Source of the DNA: Muribaculaceae bacterium
GTDB taxonomy: Bacteria; Bacteroidota; Bacteroidia; Bacteroidales; Muribaculaceae
Direction: 5' to 3'
Length of the DNA stretch: 41,654 nt
Assembly: GCA_017624155.1 (NCBI GenBank)
Contig: JAGANS010000086.1
Span: forward strand, 1-41,654
Within the stretch, counting starts at the first letter, position 1, and each line of letters begins with the position of its first letter. This document shows positions 30,185 to 38,793 of this stretch, one piece after another. A program made the position numbers and the translations under genes. The notes under the pieces are model-generated. The model saw only the letters and a program-made list of their open reading frames with translations. It had not been told where the DNA came from and searched no databases.

Positions 30185-32008
30185 TTATTTGCGTACTTTT
30201 TTACCGTTTACGATATACAGGCCGGGGGCTGTAGGATTCTCCACCCTGATTCCCTGCAGATTATACCATACGGCAGGTGCATCACAATCGGTCTCGACAT
30301 CACCGATACCCATCGGTCGCGATACCTTGAGGCTATGATCGCCCGTCACGGTGAAGCTGTGCACACCATCGGCCTCGGCCTGCATGACTGTGCCGTCGAG
30401 AGCAACTACAGAGCCTTCGGGAGCCGACACTGTCACATGTGTACGGTCGAGCGCGCGGAAGCTGCCTGCGGCGACATCCACCGGCCGGATATGGTCGGCC
30501 ATCAGTGTCACTTCAAGGCCATCCTCGATCTCGACATTCACGAGACGGGTGTATGGTATCTCACCATAGAACACCTTCACCACATCGCCGTCGGCAAGGC
30601 TGACGCTGTAGTCATTGCTGTCGGGGAATATCGCGTCGCAGACCTCATCGTTGAGATATACATACGAGTCCACGGGAGCGCCGGTCTGTAGCGTGAAGGC
30701 GTTGTCGCCGTCGTAGAATTCAATGGTGTTATATCCCTCGGTCAGGCCGTCGATGGCTGTGCGGTCGCTGCGCAGGAGCGAGAAGTACCCCTCGGCCACC
30801 GACAGGTCGTTGATATATACGAGAGCCTTCTTGTCGCGGACGATGTCGCCGGTAGTGATGTCGATGCGCGAGCCGTCGGTAAGGAGTCCGATCATGAATG
30901 GCGACACCTTCAGCTCGTCGGCTTCATACACATAGCCGTCGACCTCGGCCGTAGCAATATAGCACATCTCGGCCGGCACAAAACTGATGATGGGAATGTC
31001 GCGGCGGATCTCAACCTCGTTTTCTCCGGCCACAAGCTCAAGTTCATCGCCGTTGTAGCTATAGCCGCGGTAGGCCTTCACACGGGCAGGATTGTCGACA
31101 CACAGCGTCATCACAAACGAGTCGAAGCGGTGCACCGTAATGTCGATCTCGGCATCCGTCGTCATTATGAACGCGAACGGATTGAAGAACGTGGCCGTCT
31201 TGCCGTTTACCGTGAAACTGTCAACCTCATACTCGTCGGTACGGCCATATATCTTCACCTCGGCGCCGGCCTGCACCATGAAGTCGGGCTCCATGTAATC
31301 GAATACCGGCTTGCCGTCGATGTCCACACCGCGGATAAAGTCCTCCGCGCCGTGGCCGTTGAGGTTGAAGGTAAGGTTATACTTCTTGTCGGGATAATTG
31401 GCCTCGACATTGATTTCTGTGCCCTCACTCACCTTGACCACATAATTGTAGTCGGAGCTTGCCGTGATGTCTTCGCCGTCGACACATATTTTATATATAG
31501 GTTTGTCGAGCGGTGTGATAGTAAGCTCCGACTCGGTGGCGGGGTCAAAGGCCACGGTGTTGCTGCCGTCGGCAAGCTCCACAAGGCTGTGGCTGCCGCT
31601 GCGCTCCACCTTTATCTTCGAGGCGTCGTCGACCGTAAGCGTACATTTGCCCGAACGGGCATCGGCCGTGCTCGCCGACACTACTGTATATGTCTCGTTG
31701 TAATCACTGTAAAACCGTATCTCACAACGTACATTCTCCTGTATGAACTCTTCGCTTGTATACCCGCTTTCATCGCTGCAAACGACCGACTTGAGCACAC
31801 ACCCCTCCCGGGCCACGATACCGACGGTGGTACCCGGCTCCACAGGTATGATATTCAGGCCATTGACTATGCCGGGATAGTCCTTATAATTGACCTCTAC
31901 CTTTACACGGTCAACATCATCGATCACAAGCCTGGCCTTGATATCCTGCCCGTACATCGGCAGCGCCAGCGCAAAAAGCAATACAATAATTGAGTAAATT
32001 TTCTTCAT
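30185..32008 (-). CDS. large secreted repetitive beta protein with C-terminal sorting-like tail
   Basis: A 607-residue exported protein from ATG 32008: MKKIYSIIVLLFALALPMYG then mature QDIKARLVIDDVDRVKVEV. About five degenerate units of 80-100 residues recur, each beginning with a strand such as LVIDDVDRVKV, LTVDDASKIKV, LCVDNPARVKA or VYINDLSVAEG, followed by a G-x-N-x-(V/I) turn (GLNIIPVEP, GSNTVAFDP, GENEVEIRR, GYNTIEFYD). These suggest a string of Ig-like beta domains. The last ~30 residues (WYNLQGIRVENPTAPGLYIV then NGKKVRK) match the tail common on Bacteroidales exported proteins. No catalytic motif. It has its own promoter and no operon partner. An adhesin or surface structural role is a guess. 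Confidence 0.78.
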   Translation of the reverse strand: MKKIYSIIVLLFALALPMYGQDIKARLVIDDVDRVKVEVNYKDYPGIVNGLNIIPVEPGTTVGIVAREGCVLKSVVCSDESGYTSEEFIQENVRCEIRFYSDYNETYTVVSASTADARSGKCTLTVDDASKIKVERSGSHSLVELADGSNTVAFDPATESELTITPLDKPIYKICVDGEDITASSDYNYVVKVSEGTEINVEANYPDKKYNLTFNLNGHGAEDFIRGVDIDGKPVFDYMEPDFMVQAGAEVKIYGRTDEYEVDSFTVNGKTATFFNPFAFIMTTDAEIDITVHRFDSFVMTLCVDNPARVKAYRGYSYNGDELELVAGENEVEIRRDIPIISFVPAEMCYIATAEVDGYVYEADELKVSPFMIGLLTDGSRIDITTGDIVRDKKALVYINDLSVAEGYFSLLRSDRTAIDGLTEGYNTIEFYDGDNAFTLQTGAPVDSYVYLNDEVCDAIFPDSNDYSVSLADGDVVKVFYGEIPYTRLVNVEIEDGLEVTLMADHIRPVDVAAGSFRALDRTHVTVSAPEGSVVALDGTVMQAEADGVHSFTVTGDHSLKVSRPMGIGDVETDCDAPAVWYNLQGIRVENPTAPGLYIVNGKKVRK

Positions 32009-32035
32009 AAGCATCAAATTATGTGATTATGGTTG

Positions 32036-32067
32036 CAAATTTAATCATTCAGCGGCATTTTCACAAA
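32036..32067 (-). promoter_or_regulatory. promoter of the secreted beta-protein gene
   Basis: On the minus strand, -33 TTTG (32067-32064) and -7 TAAATTTG (32043-32036), 20 bp apart, lie 28 bp before ATG 32008. Confidence 0.8.
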
Positions 32068-32214
32068 CATTTCGACATTTAAATCTTCTAATCATTATTG
32101 ATGCTATAACAAGTAACAATTCTGTTACAAAATTATACGAGGCGACTTAACATTTTCATCCTTTGGCGTGTTTATTATTCAAAAAAGATTTACTAATCCG
32201 TAAGACAGCGCATT
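32068..32214. other. AT-rich intergenic region with small palindrome
   Basis: The rest of the divergent gap before the kinase-like gene. It contains a small palindrome GTAACA-attc-TGTTAC at 32113-32128, possibly an operator, and no TAnnTTTG box on the plus strand. How the gene at 32215 is transcribed is not evident. Confidence 0.35.
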
Positions 32215-33663
32215 ATGAAAAAACTGATTTTTATGGCCGTCCTCACCCTGCTGACTGCCGTTGCAATATGGGCCGACAATCAGGCTGATTTCGCAAAAAA
32301 TATTTCATCGTACAATGCCCAGATTTCTCGGGGACAGTATCTTGAAGCCGCCCGTTCGATATCGCGCGCCGCTGAGGCATGTACGGGTGTAAAGAATTAT
32401 GAAGGCGCTTTCAATATTATCAACAATGCCGAGAGGACTCTCGCCTCGCGCCACGTCACTCCCGACTCGCTGCCGCGCGTGTTCTACGTACTTGCCAAGG
32501 CCCGCTTTGATATTTATCATACATTGAAAAATCAGAATGCCGCCCAGGCCCAGCTGCAAAAGATGGTTGATTATGCCAACCGCTCCGACAACAAGGAGGT
32601 TATGAGCAGTATGCTGTTCTCATCGGCACAGTTCTACTACTCGATCAACCAGACCGCCAAAGGTGATCAGTGCATCGCACGCCTGATCAAGCAATACGAC
32701 AGTGCCAACGATTATAAGGGCGCCGATGCCGCATACAAGAAGATTATCGACAAGGCCGTCTCGGCCAACGATGCACGCCTCGTCGAGCACACATACGATA
32801 GCTACATGCACTGGTCCGACTCCATCGAGGCCATCAATGCCGACTCGGAGCTCGCCCGCGTGCAGAACGAATACGCTGCCTCGCAAAAGACTATCGAGCA
32901 GAAAGACAAGACTATCGCCGGCAAAACCGGCGTCATCGCCACTTTCGTGGCACTGTTCATCATAGCCCTTGCCGCCGTCGCCGTCACCATTCTGTTTTAC
33001 CTCCGTATAATGGCCAAGAACCGCCGTATGCGCCGCAACGTTGAGGAAGCCAACCAGGAGAGCGCCGCCAAGAGCGCCATTCTGCGCAACATGTCGTCGC
33101 AGCTCGAGCCCACCCTCGAACGTCTCGATCAGTCGAATCCCGCCGTGCAGAATCTCCGCGGATACATGAAGCGCGTAGGCGAGCTCTCGGACGTCGGCAG
33201 CCGCACACCCCGCTGCCCCGACAATCTCGACTCGGTCGATGTCGAGAAATTCTGCGCCGGCATCGCCGATGAGGTGAGGCCCCTGATGGCTCCCGGCGTG
33301 AAATTCCACATGGACATCGCCCGCACCACCGTATGCATTGACGCCCCCGAGGTGCGCAAGATACTGCTCCACTTGCTCATGAACGCCGCCAAGTATACTC
33401 CCGAAAACGGCCGCATCTCCCTCACCTACAAGAAGCGCGGGGCCCGCGTGCACCAGTTCATCGTGGCCGACAGCGGTCCCGGCATCCCCAAGAACCGCCG
33501 CTCGACGATTTTCACCGCTTTCAGCACCACCGACGACCTCTCGCAGGGCGACGGCCTCGGCCTGCCCATCTGCGCTCTCCGCGCCGAGAAACTCAACGGC
33601 AAGCTCGAGCTCGACCCCGACCACTCGCTCAGCGCCACATTTGTCCTCACCGTCCGCGCCTGA
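32215..33663 (+). CDS. TPR sensor histidine-kinase-like protein lacking the phosphoacceptor His
   Basis: 482 residues: signal peptide (MKKLIFMAVLTLLTAVAIWA), periplasmic TPR-like helices about 25-200, a short coil, a membrane span about 238-263 (ATFVALFIIALAAVAVTILF), a cytoplasmic dimerisation-like helix and a HATPase domain. The ATP site is complete: N-box LLMNAAKYTPENGR (Asn390), G1 DSGPGIP (419-425), G2 GDGLGL (445-450). In the H-box, kinases normally have MSHEIRTPL. Here it reads MSSQLEPTLERLD (293 onward), with Ser295 where the histidine should be. No receiver or regulator gene is adjacent; gltX follows with its own promoter. It may be a signalling pseudokinase or phosphatase, or act on a partner kinase. 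Confidence 0.85.
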   Translation: MKKLIFMAVLTLLTAVAIWADNQADFAKNISSYNAQISRGQYLEAARSISRAAEACTGVKNYEGAFNIINNAERTLASRHVTPDSLPRVFYVLAKARFDIYHTLKNQNAAQAQLQKMVDYANRSDNKEVMSSMLFSSAQFYYSINQTAKGDQCIARLIKQYDSANDYKGADAAYKKIIDKAVSANDARLVEHTYDSYMHWSDSIEAINADSELARVQNEYAASQKTIEQKDKTIAGKTGVIATFVALFIIALAAVAVTILFYLRIMAKNRRMRRNVEEANQESAAKSAILRNMSSQLEPTLERLDQSNPAVQNLRGYMKRVGELSDVGSRTPRCPDNLDSVDVEKFCAGIADEVRPLMAPGVKFHMDIARTTVCIDAPEVRKILLHLLMNAAKYTPENGRISLTYKKRGARVHQFIVADSGPGIPKNRRSTIFTAFSTTDDLSQGDGLGLPICALRAEKLNGKLELDPDHSLSATFVLTVRA

Positions 33664-33722
33664 CACTCCCCTCCTACGGAATGTTGAAGGTTGAATGTGC
33701 CGGGACTTTTTCGGCGTCCGCC

Positions 33723-33753
33723 TTGTCTGCTCGGCGTTTTTTTGCTAACTTTG
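33723..33753 (+). promoter_or_regulatory. promoter of gltX
   Basis: -7 TAACTTTG at 33746-33753 with a TTG at 33723-33725, 20 bp upstream. The ATG is at 33780, giving a leader of about 20 nt. Confidence 0.75.
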
Positions 33754-33779
33754 CGGTCTGAATCAACATATAATCTGTA

Positions 33780-35321
33780 ATGTCACGACCGGTAAGAGTA
33801 CGTTTTGCGCCATCGCCTACGGGCCCCCTCCACATCGGAGGCGTGCGCACAGCCCTATATAACTACCTTTTCGCACGCCAGCATGGCGGCACAATGATCC
33901 TTCGTATCGAGGACACCGACTCTCAGCGCTTTGTGCCGGGAGCCGAGGATTATATCAACGAAGCCCTCGCATGGCTCGGCATCGGTATCGACGAGGGCGT
34001 ACGCGAGGGTGGCCCCTTCGGCCCATATAAGCAGAGCGAACGGCGCGACATCTACCGCGAGCACGTAAAGATGCTCCTCGACCGCGGCCGCGCCTATATC
34101 GCTTTCGACACCCCTGAAGAGCTCGAGGCAAAGCGTGCCGAAATCCCCAACTTCCAGTATGACTCGCACACCCGCCACATGATGCGCAACTCGCTCACCA
34201 TGCCGGAGGAGGAGGTGAAAAGGCTCATGGACGCAGGTGAGAAGTATGTGGTGCGCTTCAAGATCGAACCCGGCCGCGATGTCGTTGTCGACGATCTGCT
34301 CCGCGGCAAGGTCACCATCAAGAGCGACATTCTCGATGACAAGGTGCTCTACAAGAGCGCCGACGATCTGCCCACCTACCACCTGGCCAATATCGTCGAC
34401 GACCACCTCATGGAGGTGTCGCATGTGATCCGCGGCGAGGAATGGCTCCCCTCGGCACCGCTGCATGTGCTGCTCTATGAAGCTTTCGGCTGGAGCGACA
34501 CGGCCCCCGCCTTCGTGCATCTGCCGCTGCTGCTCAAGCCCGACGGCAAGGGCAAGCTGTCCAAGCGCGACGGCGACCGCCTCGGATTCCCCGTATTTCC
34601 TCTCGAATGGCACGACCCCAAGAGCGGCGACATTTCATCGGGATACCGTGAGAGCGGCTACCTGCCCGAGGCGGTAGTCAATTTCCTGGCTCTGCTGGGC
34701 TGGAATCCCGGCGACGACACCGAGGTGATGGATATGGAGCAGCTGATCGGCAAGTTCTCGTTCGAGCACTGCTCGCGCTCGGGGGCCAAATTCGCCTTCG
34801 AAAAGGGCAAGTGGTTCAACCACACCTATCTGCAGAATACTCCCGACGAGCGTATTGCCGAGCTATTCAAGCCGCTAATGGAGGCACAGGGCATTGACAT
34901 GAGCAAATTCTCCGACGCCTACATCGCCAAAGCCGTGGGGACTCTGAAGAGCCGCATCAACTTCGTGAAAGACCTCGTCGACATGGCCCGATTCTACTTT
35001 GTGGCCCCCGACACATACGCGCCCAAGGACATCAAGAAGCGCTGGAGCCCCGAGACACCGGCCATCATGCAGGATCCCATCGGCGTGCTCAATACTATCG
35101 ACGACTTCTCGGCCGTAGCCGCCGAGCCCGTCGTGATGGACTGGATCAAGAGCAACGAGCTCCACATGGGCAATGTGATGAATGCTTTCCGCCTCGCTGT
35201 TGTAGGCGAATGTAAAGGCCCGCACATGTTTGAAATCACCGAGATCCTCGGCAAGGACGAGACCATCGCGCGCATCAGCCGTGCCATCGAACGAATCCAC
35301 GCCGACGAACCGGCCGAATAA
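33780..35321 (+). CDS. gltX: glutamate--tRNA ligase
   Basis: Charges tRNA-Glu with glutamate in the cytoplasm. 513 residues, class I synthetase. The HIGH motif appears as [19 protein letters not shown] near the start and the KMSKS motif as [25 protein letters not shown] and [20 protein letters not shown] are conserved catalytic-domain segments. The C-terminal anticodon-binding helical domain ends [17 protein letters not shown]. The downstream ArgC-like gene starts 11 bp after the stop, so gltX leads a four-gene unit. Confidence 0.98.
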   Translation: MSRPVRVRFAPSPTGPLHIGGVRTALYNYLFARQHGGTMILRIEDTDSQRFVPGAEDYINEALAWLGIGIDEGVREGGPFGPYKQSERRDIYREHVKMLLDRGRAYIAFDTPEELEAKRAEIPNFQYDSHTRHMMRNSLTMPEEEVKRLMDAGEKYVVRFKIEPGRDVVVDDLLRGKVTIKSDILDDKVLYKSADDLPTYHLANIVDDHLMEVSHVIRGEEWLPSAPLHVLLYEAFGWSDTAPAFVHLPLLLKPDGKGKLSKRDGDRLGFPVFPLEWHDPKSGDISSGYRESGYLPEAVVNFLALLGWNPGDDTEVMDMEQLIGKFSFEHCSRSGAKFAFEKGKWFNHTYLQNTPDERIAELFKPLMEAQGIDMSKFSDAYIAKAVGTLKSRINFVKDLVDMARFYFVAPDTYAPKDIKKRWSPETPAIMQDPIGVLNTIDDFSAVAAEPVVMDWIKSNELHMGNVMNAFRLAVVGECKGPHMFEITEILGKDETIARISRAIERIHADEPAE

Positions 35322-35332
35322 CTCTCCCCGCC

Positions 35333-36238
35333 ATGATTAAAGTAGGCCTCGCGCACAATCTTCCCGATGTAGCCAACCTCGTCCGTCACCTTGTGAAGCA
35401 TCCCGACGTGGAGATCGTGTGGATGCACAATTTCGGACGCACCTTCCCCGTCAGCCAGCAATATCCCGAACTCATGGGCGAGTTCGATATGAAATATACC
35501 GACAAGCCCGATTTCACCGCCATCAATCTCTTTATCGGCTGGCCGATCAGCAACGACATCAAGGATTCCGACGGCCTCAAGTCGATTTTCTGCAACGGAT
35601 ACATTAATTGCGCCGGAGCGGTCGACCATCCGGTCGAAATCGGTCTGCCCGAGTTCAACCGCAAGGCGCTCGTGCGCGGCGCCCGCTCGGCCTACCTTCC
35701 CGACGAGATAACATATCTCGGCGCTCTGGCCCTGATGCCCCTCGCCCGCAACCTGCTCCTCGGCGGCGACATCAACGCAGCCCTGCTGCTTTCCGGCACC
35801 GACCCCGGCAATCCCCGCGATATGGCAGCCTGGGGCAGCTGCCTCAGCGACTTCTTCACACAGGAACTCCGCGAGAAGGTACTCCGCCCCTTGCAGATGT
35901 CGTTCAACTCCACTCTGCGGCTGCTGCCGTTCGACGTAAAGGGCAACGTATCGATGGCCACATTTGTCATCGATACCACGATGAACCTATGCGACATAAT
36001 GCAGCTATACCACGACTTCTACGACGACCACCGGCATGTGACTGTCCTGCCCGAGAACTCCCCGGAGGTGAAGGCCTGCCAGGTAGAGGGCACCAACAAG
36101 TCGGTCATCGGACTCAAAGCCGAAAACGGTCGGCTGTATGTATCCTTAGCCTTTGACAGCCGCATGAAACTCGGCACCGGCAACATTATCCACATCATGA
36201 ACCTGCTCTTCGGCCTCGATGAGCGTACCGGCCTCTGA
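35333..36238 (+). CDS. ArgC-like protein without catalytic residues (probable pseudoenzyme)
   Basis: 301 residues with the frame of N-acetyl-gamma-glutamyl-phosphate reductase: N-terminal MIKVGLAHNL, GLPEFNRKALV, LGALALMPLARNLLLGGDI and a closing segment HIMNLLFGLDERTGL, where ArgC has HNMNLMFGLEE. The active features are gone. The Rossmann glycine loop (GGAGYTAG in ArgC) is AHNLPDVAN. The catalytic NPGC is LPDE, with Glu125 in place of Cys. The conserved active-site His region (FTHQH) reads FFTQEL. The frame is intact with normal codon use, so it is a maintained protein, not a decayed gene. Position directly after gltX may link it to glutamate metabolism, but that is inference. Confidence 0.8.
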   Translation: MIKVGLAHNLPDVANLVRHLVKHPDVEIVWMHNFGRTFPVSQQYPELMGEFDMKYTDKPDFTAINLFIGWPISNDIKDSDGLKSIFCNGYINCAGAVDHPVEIGLPEFNRKALVRGARSAYLPDEITYLGALALMPLARNLLLGGDINAALLLSGTDPGNPRDMAAWGSCLSDFFTQELREKVLRPLQMSFNSTLRLLPFDVKGNVSMATFVIDTTMNLCDIMQLYHDFYDDHRHVTVLPENSPEVKACQVEGTNKSVIGLKAENGRLYVSLAFDSRMKLGTGNIIHIMNLLFGLDERTGL

Positions 36239-36260
36239 TCCGGCCCCGACATTCCCTGCC

Positions 36261-36635
36261 ATGAACGCCTGGCTTACCATCCTGCTCCTTGTGGTGTCCA
36301 ACATTTTCATGACCCTCGCATGGTACGGACATCTCAAGCTACAGCAGCTCAAGATTATCGGCAACGACACCCCGCTGATGGTGGTTATCCTCATTTCGTG
36401 GGGCATCGCGCTGGCCGAATACTGCTTTATGATACCCGCCAACCGCTACGGATTCCATGCCAACGGCGGAGCATTCACACTGCCCCAGCTCAAGGTGATA
36501 CAGGAAGCCATTACTCTGATAATATTCGCCGTATTCACCATCTTCTTCTTCAAGGGCGAGACCCTGCACTGGAATCACCTCGCCGCATTCGCCTGCCTCG
36601 TGGCGGCGGTATATTTCGTATTCCTCGAGCCTTAA
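36261..36635 (+). CDS. DUF486 family small membrane protein
   Basis: 124 residues with four hydrophobic segments, like a small-multidrug-resistance-type half transporter. MNAWLTILLLVVSNIFMTLA followed by WYGHLK is the start typical of DUF486 proteins, so ATG 36261 is chosen over the overlapping upstream ATG at 36219. Later motifs are ISWGIALAEYCFMIPANRYG and FTLPQLKVIQEAITL, both family hallmarks. Substrate and direction of transport are unknown for the family. The gene starts 22 bp after the ArgC-like stop, within the gltX unit. Confidence 0.9.
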   Translation: MNAWLTILLLVVSNIFMTLAWYGHLKLQQLKIIGNDTPLMVVILISWGIALAEYCFMIPANRYGFHANGGAFTLPQLKVIQEAITLIIFAVFTIFFFKGETLHWNHLAAFACLVAAVYFVFLEP

Positions 36636-36654
36636 AGCTTAGCTTATACACACC

Positions 36655-37611
36655 ATGCAAGCACTGCGACTGTACGCCAATGCCGACGTCCGCGACTACC
36701 TCATCATCATAGCCGGCATGGCCGTCTATGCCATCGGCTTCACCGTTTTCATCCTTCCGCACGAGATTGTCGTCGGCGGCATGGCAGGCTTCAGCACACT
36801 CGTTTTCTTCGCATCCGGCGGCCTGATCCCCGTCGCAATCACAATGTATGCGGCCAACATTCTCATGCTGGTATGCTGGTACAGGGCGCTGGGACGCAAA
36901 TTCGTTGTCCGGACGGTGTTCGGCGCCACCATCCTCTCGCTCATGATCGGCTCAATCGAGGGATACTTCACATCCCGTCCACCGATCGTCACCGATACGA
37001 CGATGAGCGTGCTCATGGGTGCCGTGATATGCGGCATAGGCATAGGGCTGTACTACGCTCACAAGGGCTCGGCCGGCGGCACCGACATCGTGGCCGCCGT
37101 CTTCGAGAAAAAAGCCAACATCAACATGGGCCGCACCATGATGATTATCGACATCGCCATTGTCACATGCTCGTTCTTCCTGCCCTTCGACGGCGACCTC
37201 GACGCACGCATTCAGGCCCGCGTCCAGACTATTCTATACGGCTGGACATCAATCATAATCTACTCTTTCCTGGCCAATTACATCGTCAATCTCGACAAGC
37301 AGACGATTCAGTTCCTGATTCTGTCGCCCAAATGGGAAGAAATCGCCGACCGCGTCACTCATGAGTCGGGCCGCGGAGTCACTACCGTCGGCGGTACAGG
37401 ATTCTGGACCAAGGAACACCGGGAACTGCTTATTGTATGGTGCCGCCGGTACGATGCCGACCGCATATACGAAATCGTGCGCAGAATCGACGACACAGCC
37501 TACATCATTCAGTCCGACGCCCGCAGCGTTTATGGCAATGGCTTTGACCCATTATGCGCCAAACCTCGCAAAAATGTCGCACCGCGCCACAAGTCCGATG
37601 CACAAAATTAA
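36655..37611 (+). CDS. YitT family membrane protein with DUF2179 domain
   Basis: 318 residues. The N-terminal ~210 have five or six membrane segments with the family motifs FTVFILPHEIVVGGMAGFST and AHKGSAGGTDIVAAVFEKK. The soluble C-terminal DUF2179 domain covers about 215-295 (GRGVTTVGGTGFWTKEH, ELLIVWCRRYDADRIYEIV, DDTAYIIQSDARSVYGNGF). The basic tail after this (KPRKNVAPRHKSDAQN) is unconserved-looking. Function of the family is not established. It begins 19 bp after the DUF486 gene and is the last gene of the gltX unit. Confidence 0.92.
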   Translation: MQALRLYANADVRDYLIIIAGMAVYAIGFTVFILPHEIVVGGMAGFSTLVFFASGGLIPVAITMYAANILMLVCWYRALGRKFVVRTVFGATILSLMIGSIEGYFTSRPPIVTDTTMSVLMGAVICGIGIGLYYAHKGSAGGTDIVAAVFEKKANINMGRTMMIIDIAIVTCSFFLPFDGDLDARIQARVQTILYGWTSIIIYSFLANYIVNLDKQTIQFLILSPKWEEIADRVTHESGRGVTTVGGTGFWTKEHRELLIVWCRRYDADRIYEIVRRIDDTAYIIQSDARSVYGNGFDPLCAKPRKNVAPRHKSDAQN

Positions 37612-37812
37612 GCTTTTTATGCAGGTTGCGTAAGCGCAAATTCATGAATTTATCACAAAACCGCGCCTAAACGCTTATAGATTATAATCAATATAACACA
37701 TATATCTGCTGATTCACTCTTTTCGTCGATTGCAGTACTGTCGTTTACATGTTATTAAACATTTTGCACAGTTCTCTATTTTTTACGAAATTTGCACAAA
37801 ACATCCATAAGT
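37612..37812. other. intergenic region before ptb
   Basis: 201 bp, AT-rich. It holds a small hairpin TTGCG-taag-CGCAA (37626-37639), overlapping a perfect 14-bp palindrome AAATTCATGAATTT (37638-37651). Only a weak -7-like box, GAAATTTG (37787-37794), lies just before the ptb start. It must contain the ptb-buk promoter, but I cannot place it with confidence. Confidence 0.4.
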
Positions 37813-38724
37813 ATGCAATCGATCCTCAACTTTGAAAGCCTGCTCGGCCATCTCGCCGACACACCACGACGCCGCGTCGCCGTGGCCTGCCCTCACGACT
37901 CTCACACCGTCGAAGCCGTCGAAGCGGCTCTTCATGAAGGCTTTGCCGACTTTATCTTATTTGGTAAAGCAGATATTATCAAGGCTTTGCCGTTGATGGA
38001 TAAATATGCCGGCCGCGTGGACGTCGTCGCCATTGATGACACCGACGAGGCCGCCCGCGCCGCAGTCATGGCCGTCCGCCTCGGCCGGGCCGACGTGCTG
38101 ATGAAGGGCATGCTCAACACCGACAACCTGCTCCGCGCCGTCCTCAACAAGGAGCATGGCATCCTTCCGCAGGGCAACGTCCTCACCCACATCACCGCAG
38201 CCGAGATCCCCGGCCGCGACAGGCTGCTCTTCTTCACCGATGCCGCCGTCATTCCCTCGCCCACCCTCCCGCAGCGCGTGGCCATGGTCGAGGACATCGC
38301 CGGCGTATGCCGCGCATTCGGCATTGACTGTCCCCGCATCGCCCTCATTCACTGCACCGAAAAAACAAGCCCCAAATTCCCGCTTACACTCGACTACGGA
38401 CAGCTCAAGGAAATGGCTGCAGAAGGCCACTTCGGCCACGTAATCATCGACGGCCCCATGGATGTCAAAGTCGCATGCGATCCCCACGCCGGCGCACTCA
38501 AAGGCATCGTATCGCCGGTCGACGGCCGAGCCGACGCCCTGATTATGCCCGACATAGAGTCGGGGAATGTCTTCTACAAGACCCTTACCGGCTTTGTCGG
38601 AGCCCTCACCGCAGGAATGCTCGTCGGCACATCGGCGCCCGTCGTGCTGCCCTCACGCGGCGACTCCACACGAGCCAAGCTATGCAGCCTCGCCATGGCC
38701 TGCCTCACAGCCACAGACCGCTGA
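37813..38724 (+). CDS. ptb: phosphate butyryltransferase (phosphotransacylase)
   Basis: Converts butyryl-CoA (or a branched acyl-CoA) and phosphate to acyl phosphate and CoA. From ATG 37813 the protein has 303 residues, as expected. The upstream TTG at 37792 is rejected because the extra residues are unlike the family. Motifs: RRVAVACPHDSHTVEAVEAA, the core LGRADVLMKGMLNTDNLLRA, LFFTDAAVIPSPTLPQR and the C-terminal ALIMPDIESGNVFYKTL followed by VGTSAPVVLPSRGDS. Followed 69 bp later by buk, completing the substrate-level phosphorylation pair. In gut Bacteroidetes such pairs often serve isobutyrate or isovalerate formation from amino acids. Confidence 0.95.
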   Translation: MQSILNFESLLGHLADTPRRRVAVACPHDSHTVEAVEAALHEGFADFILFGKADIIKALPLMDKYAGRVDVVAIDDTDEAARAAVMAVRLGRADVLMKGMLNTDNLLRAVLNKEHGILPQGNVLTHITAAEIPGRDRLLFFTDAAVIPSPTLPQRVAMVEDIAGVCRAFGIDCPRIALIHCTEKTSPKFPLTLDYGQLKEMAAEGHFGHVIIDGPMDVKVACDPHAGALKGIVSPVDGRADALIMPDIESGNVFYKTLTGFVGALTAGMLVGTSAPVVLPSRGDSTRAKLCSLAMACLTATDR

Positions 38725-38793
38725 TCTGCGTCCACCCGACGCGCGACACCTCCTCTCTTTCATAAAAAACTACCTAACAACACATAACCCAGT

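Noticed and set aside
32620-33666. 348-residue minus-strand frame opposite the kinase-like gene
   Set aside because: Antisense shadow; the plus-strand protein has a signal peptide, membrane span and HATPase boxes.
37787-37794. GAAATTTG as the ptb promoter
   Set aside because: It lacks the TA of the -7 consensus and has no -33 partner; too weak to list as a promoter.
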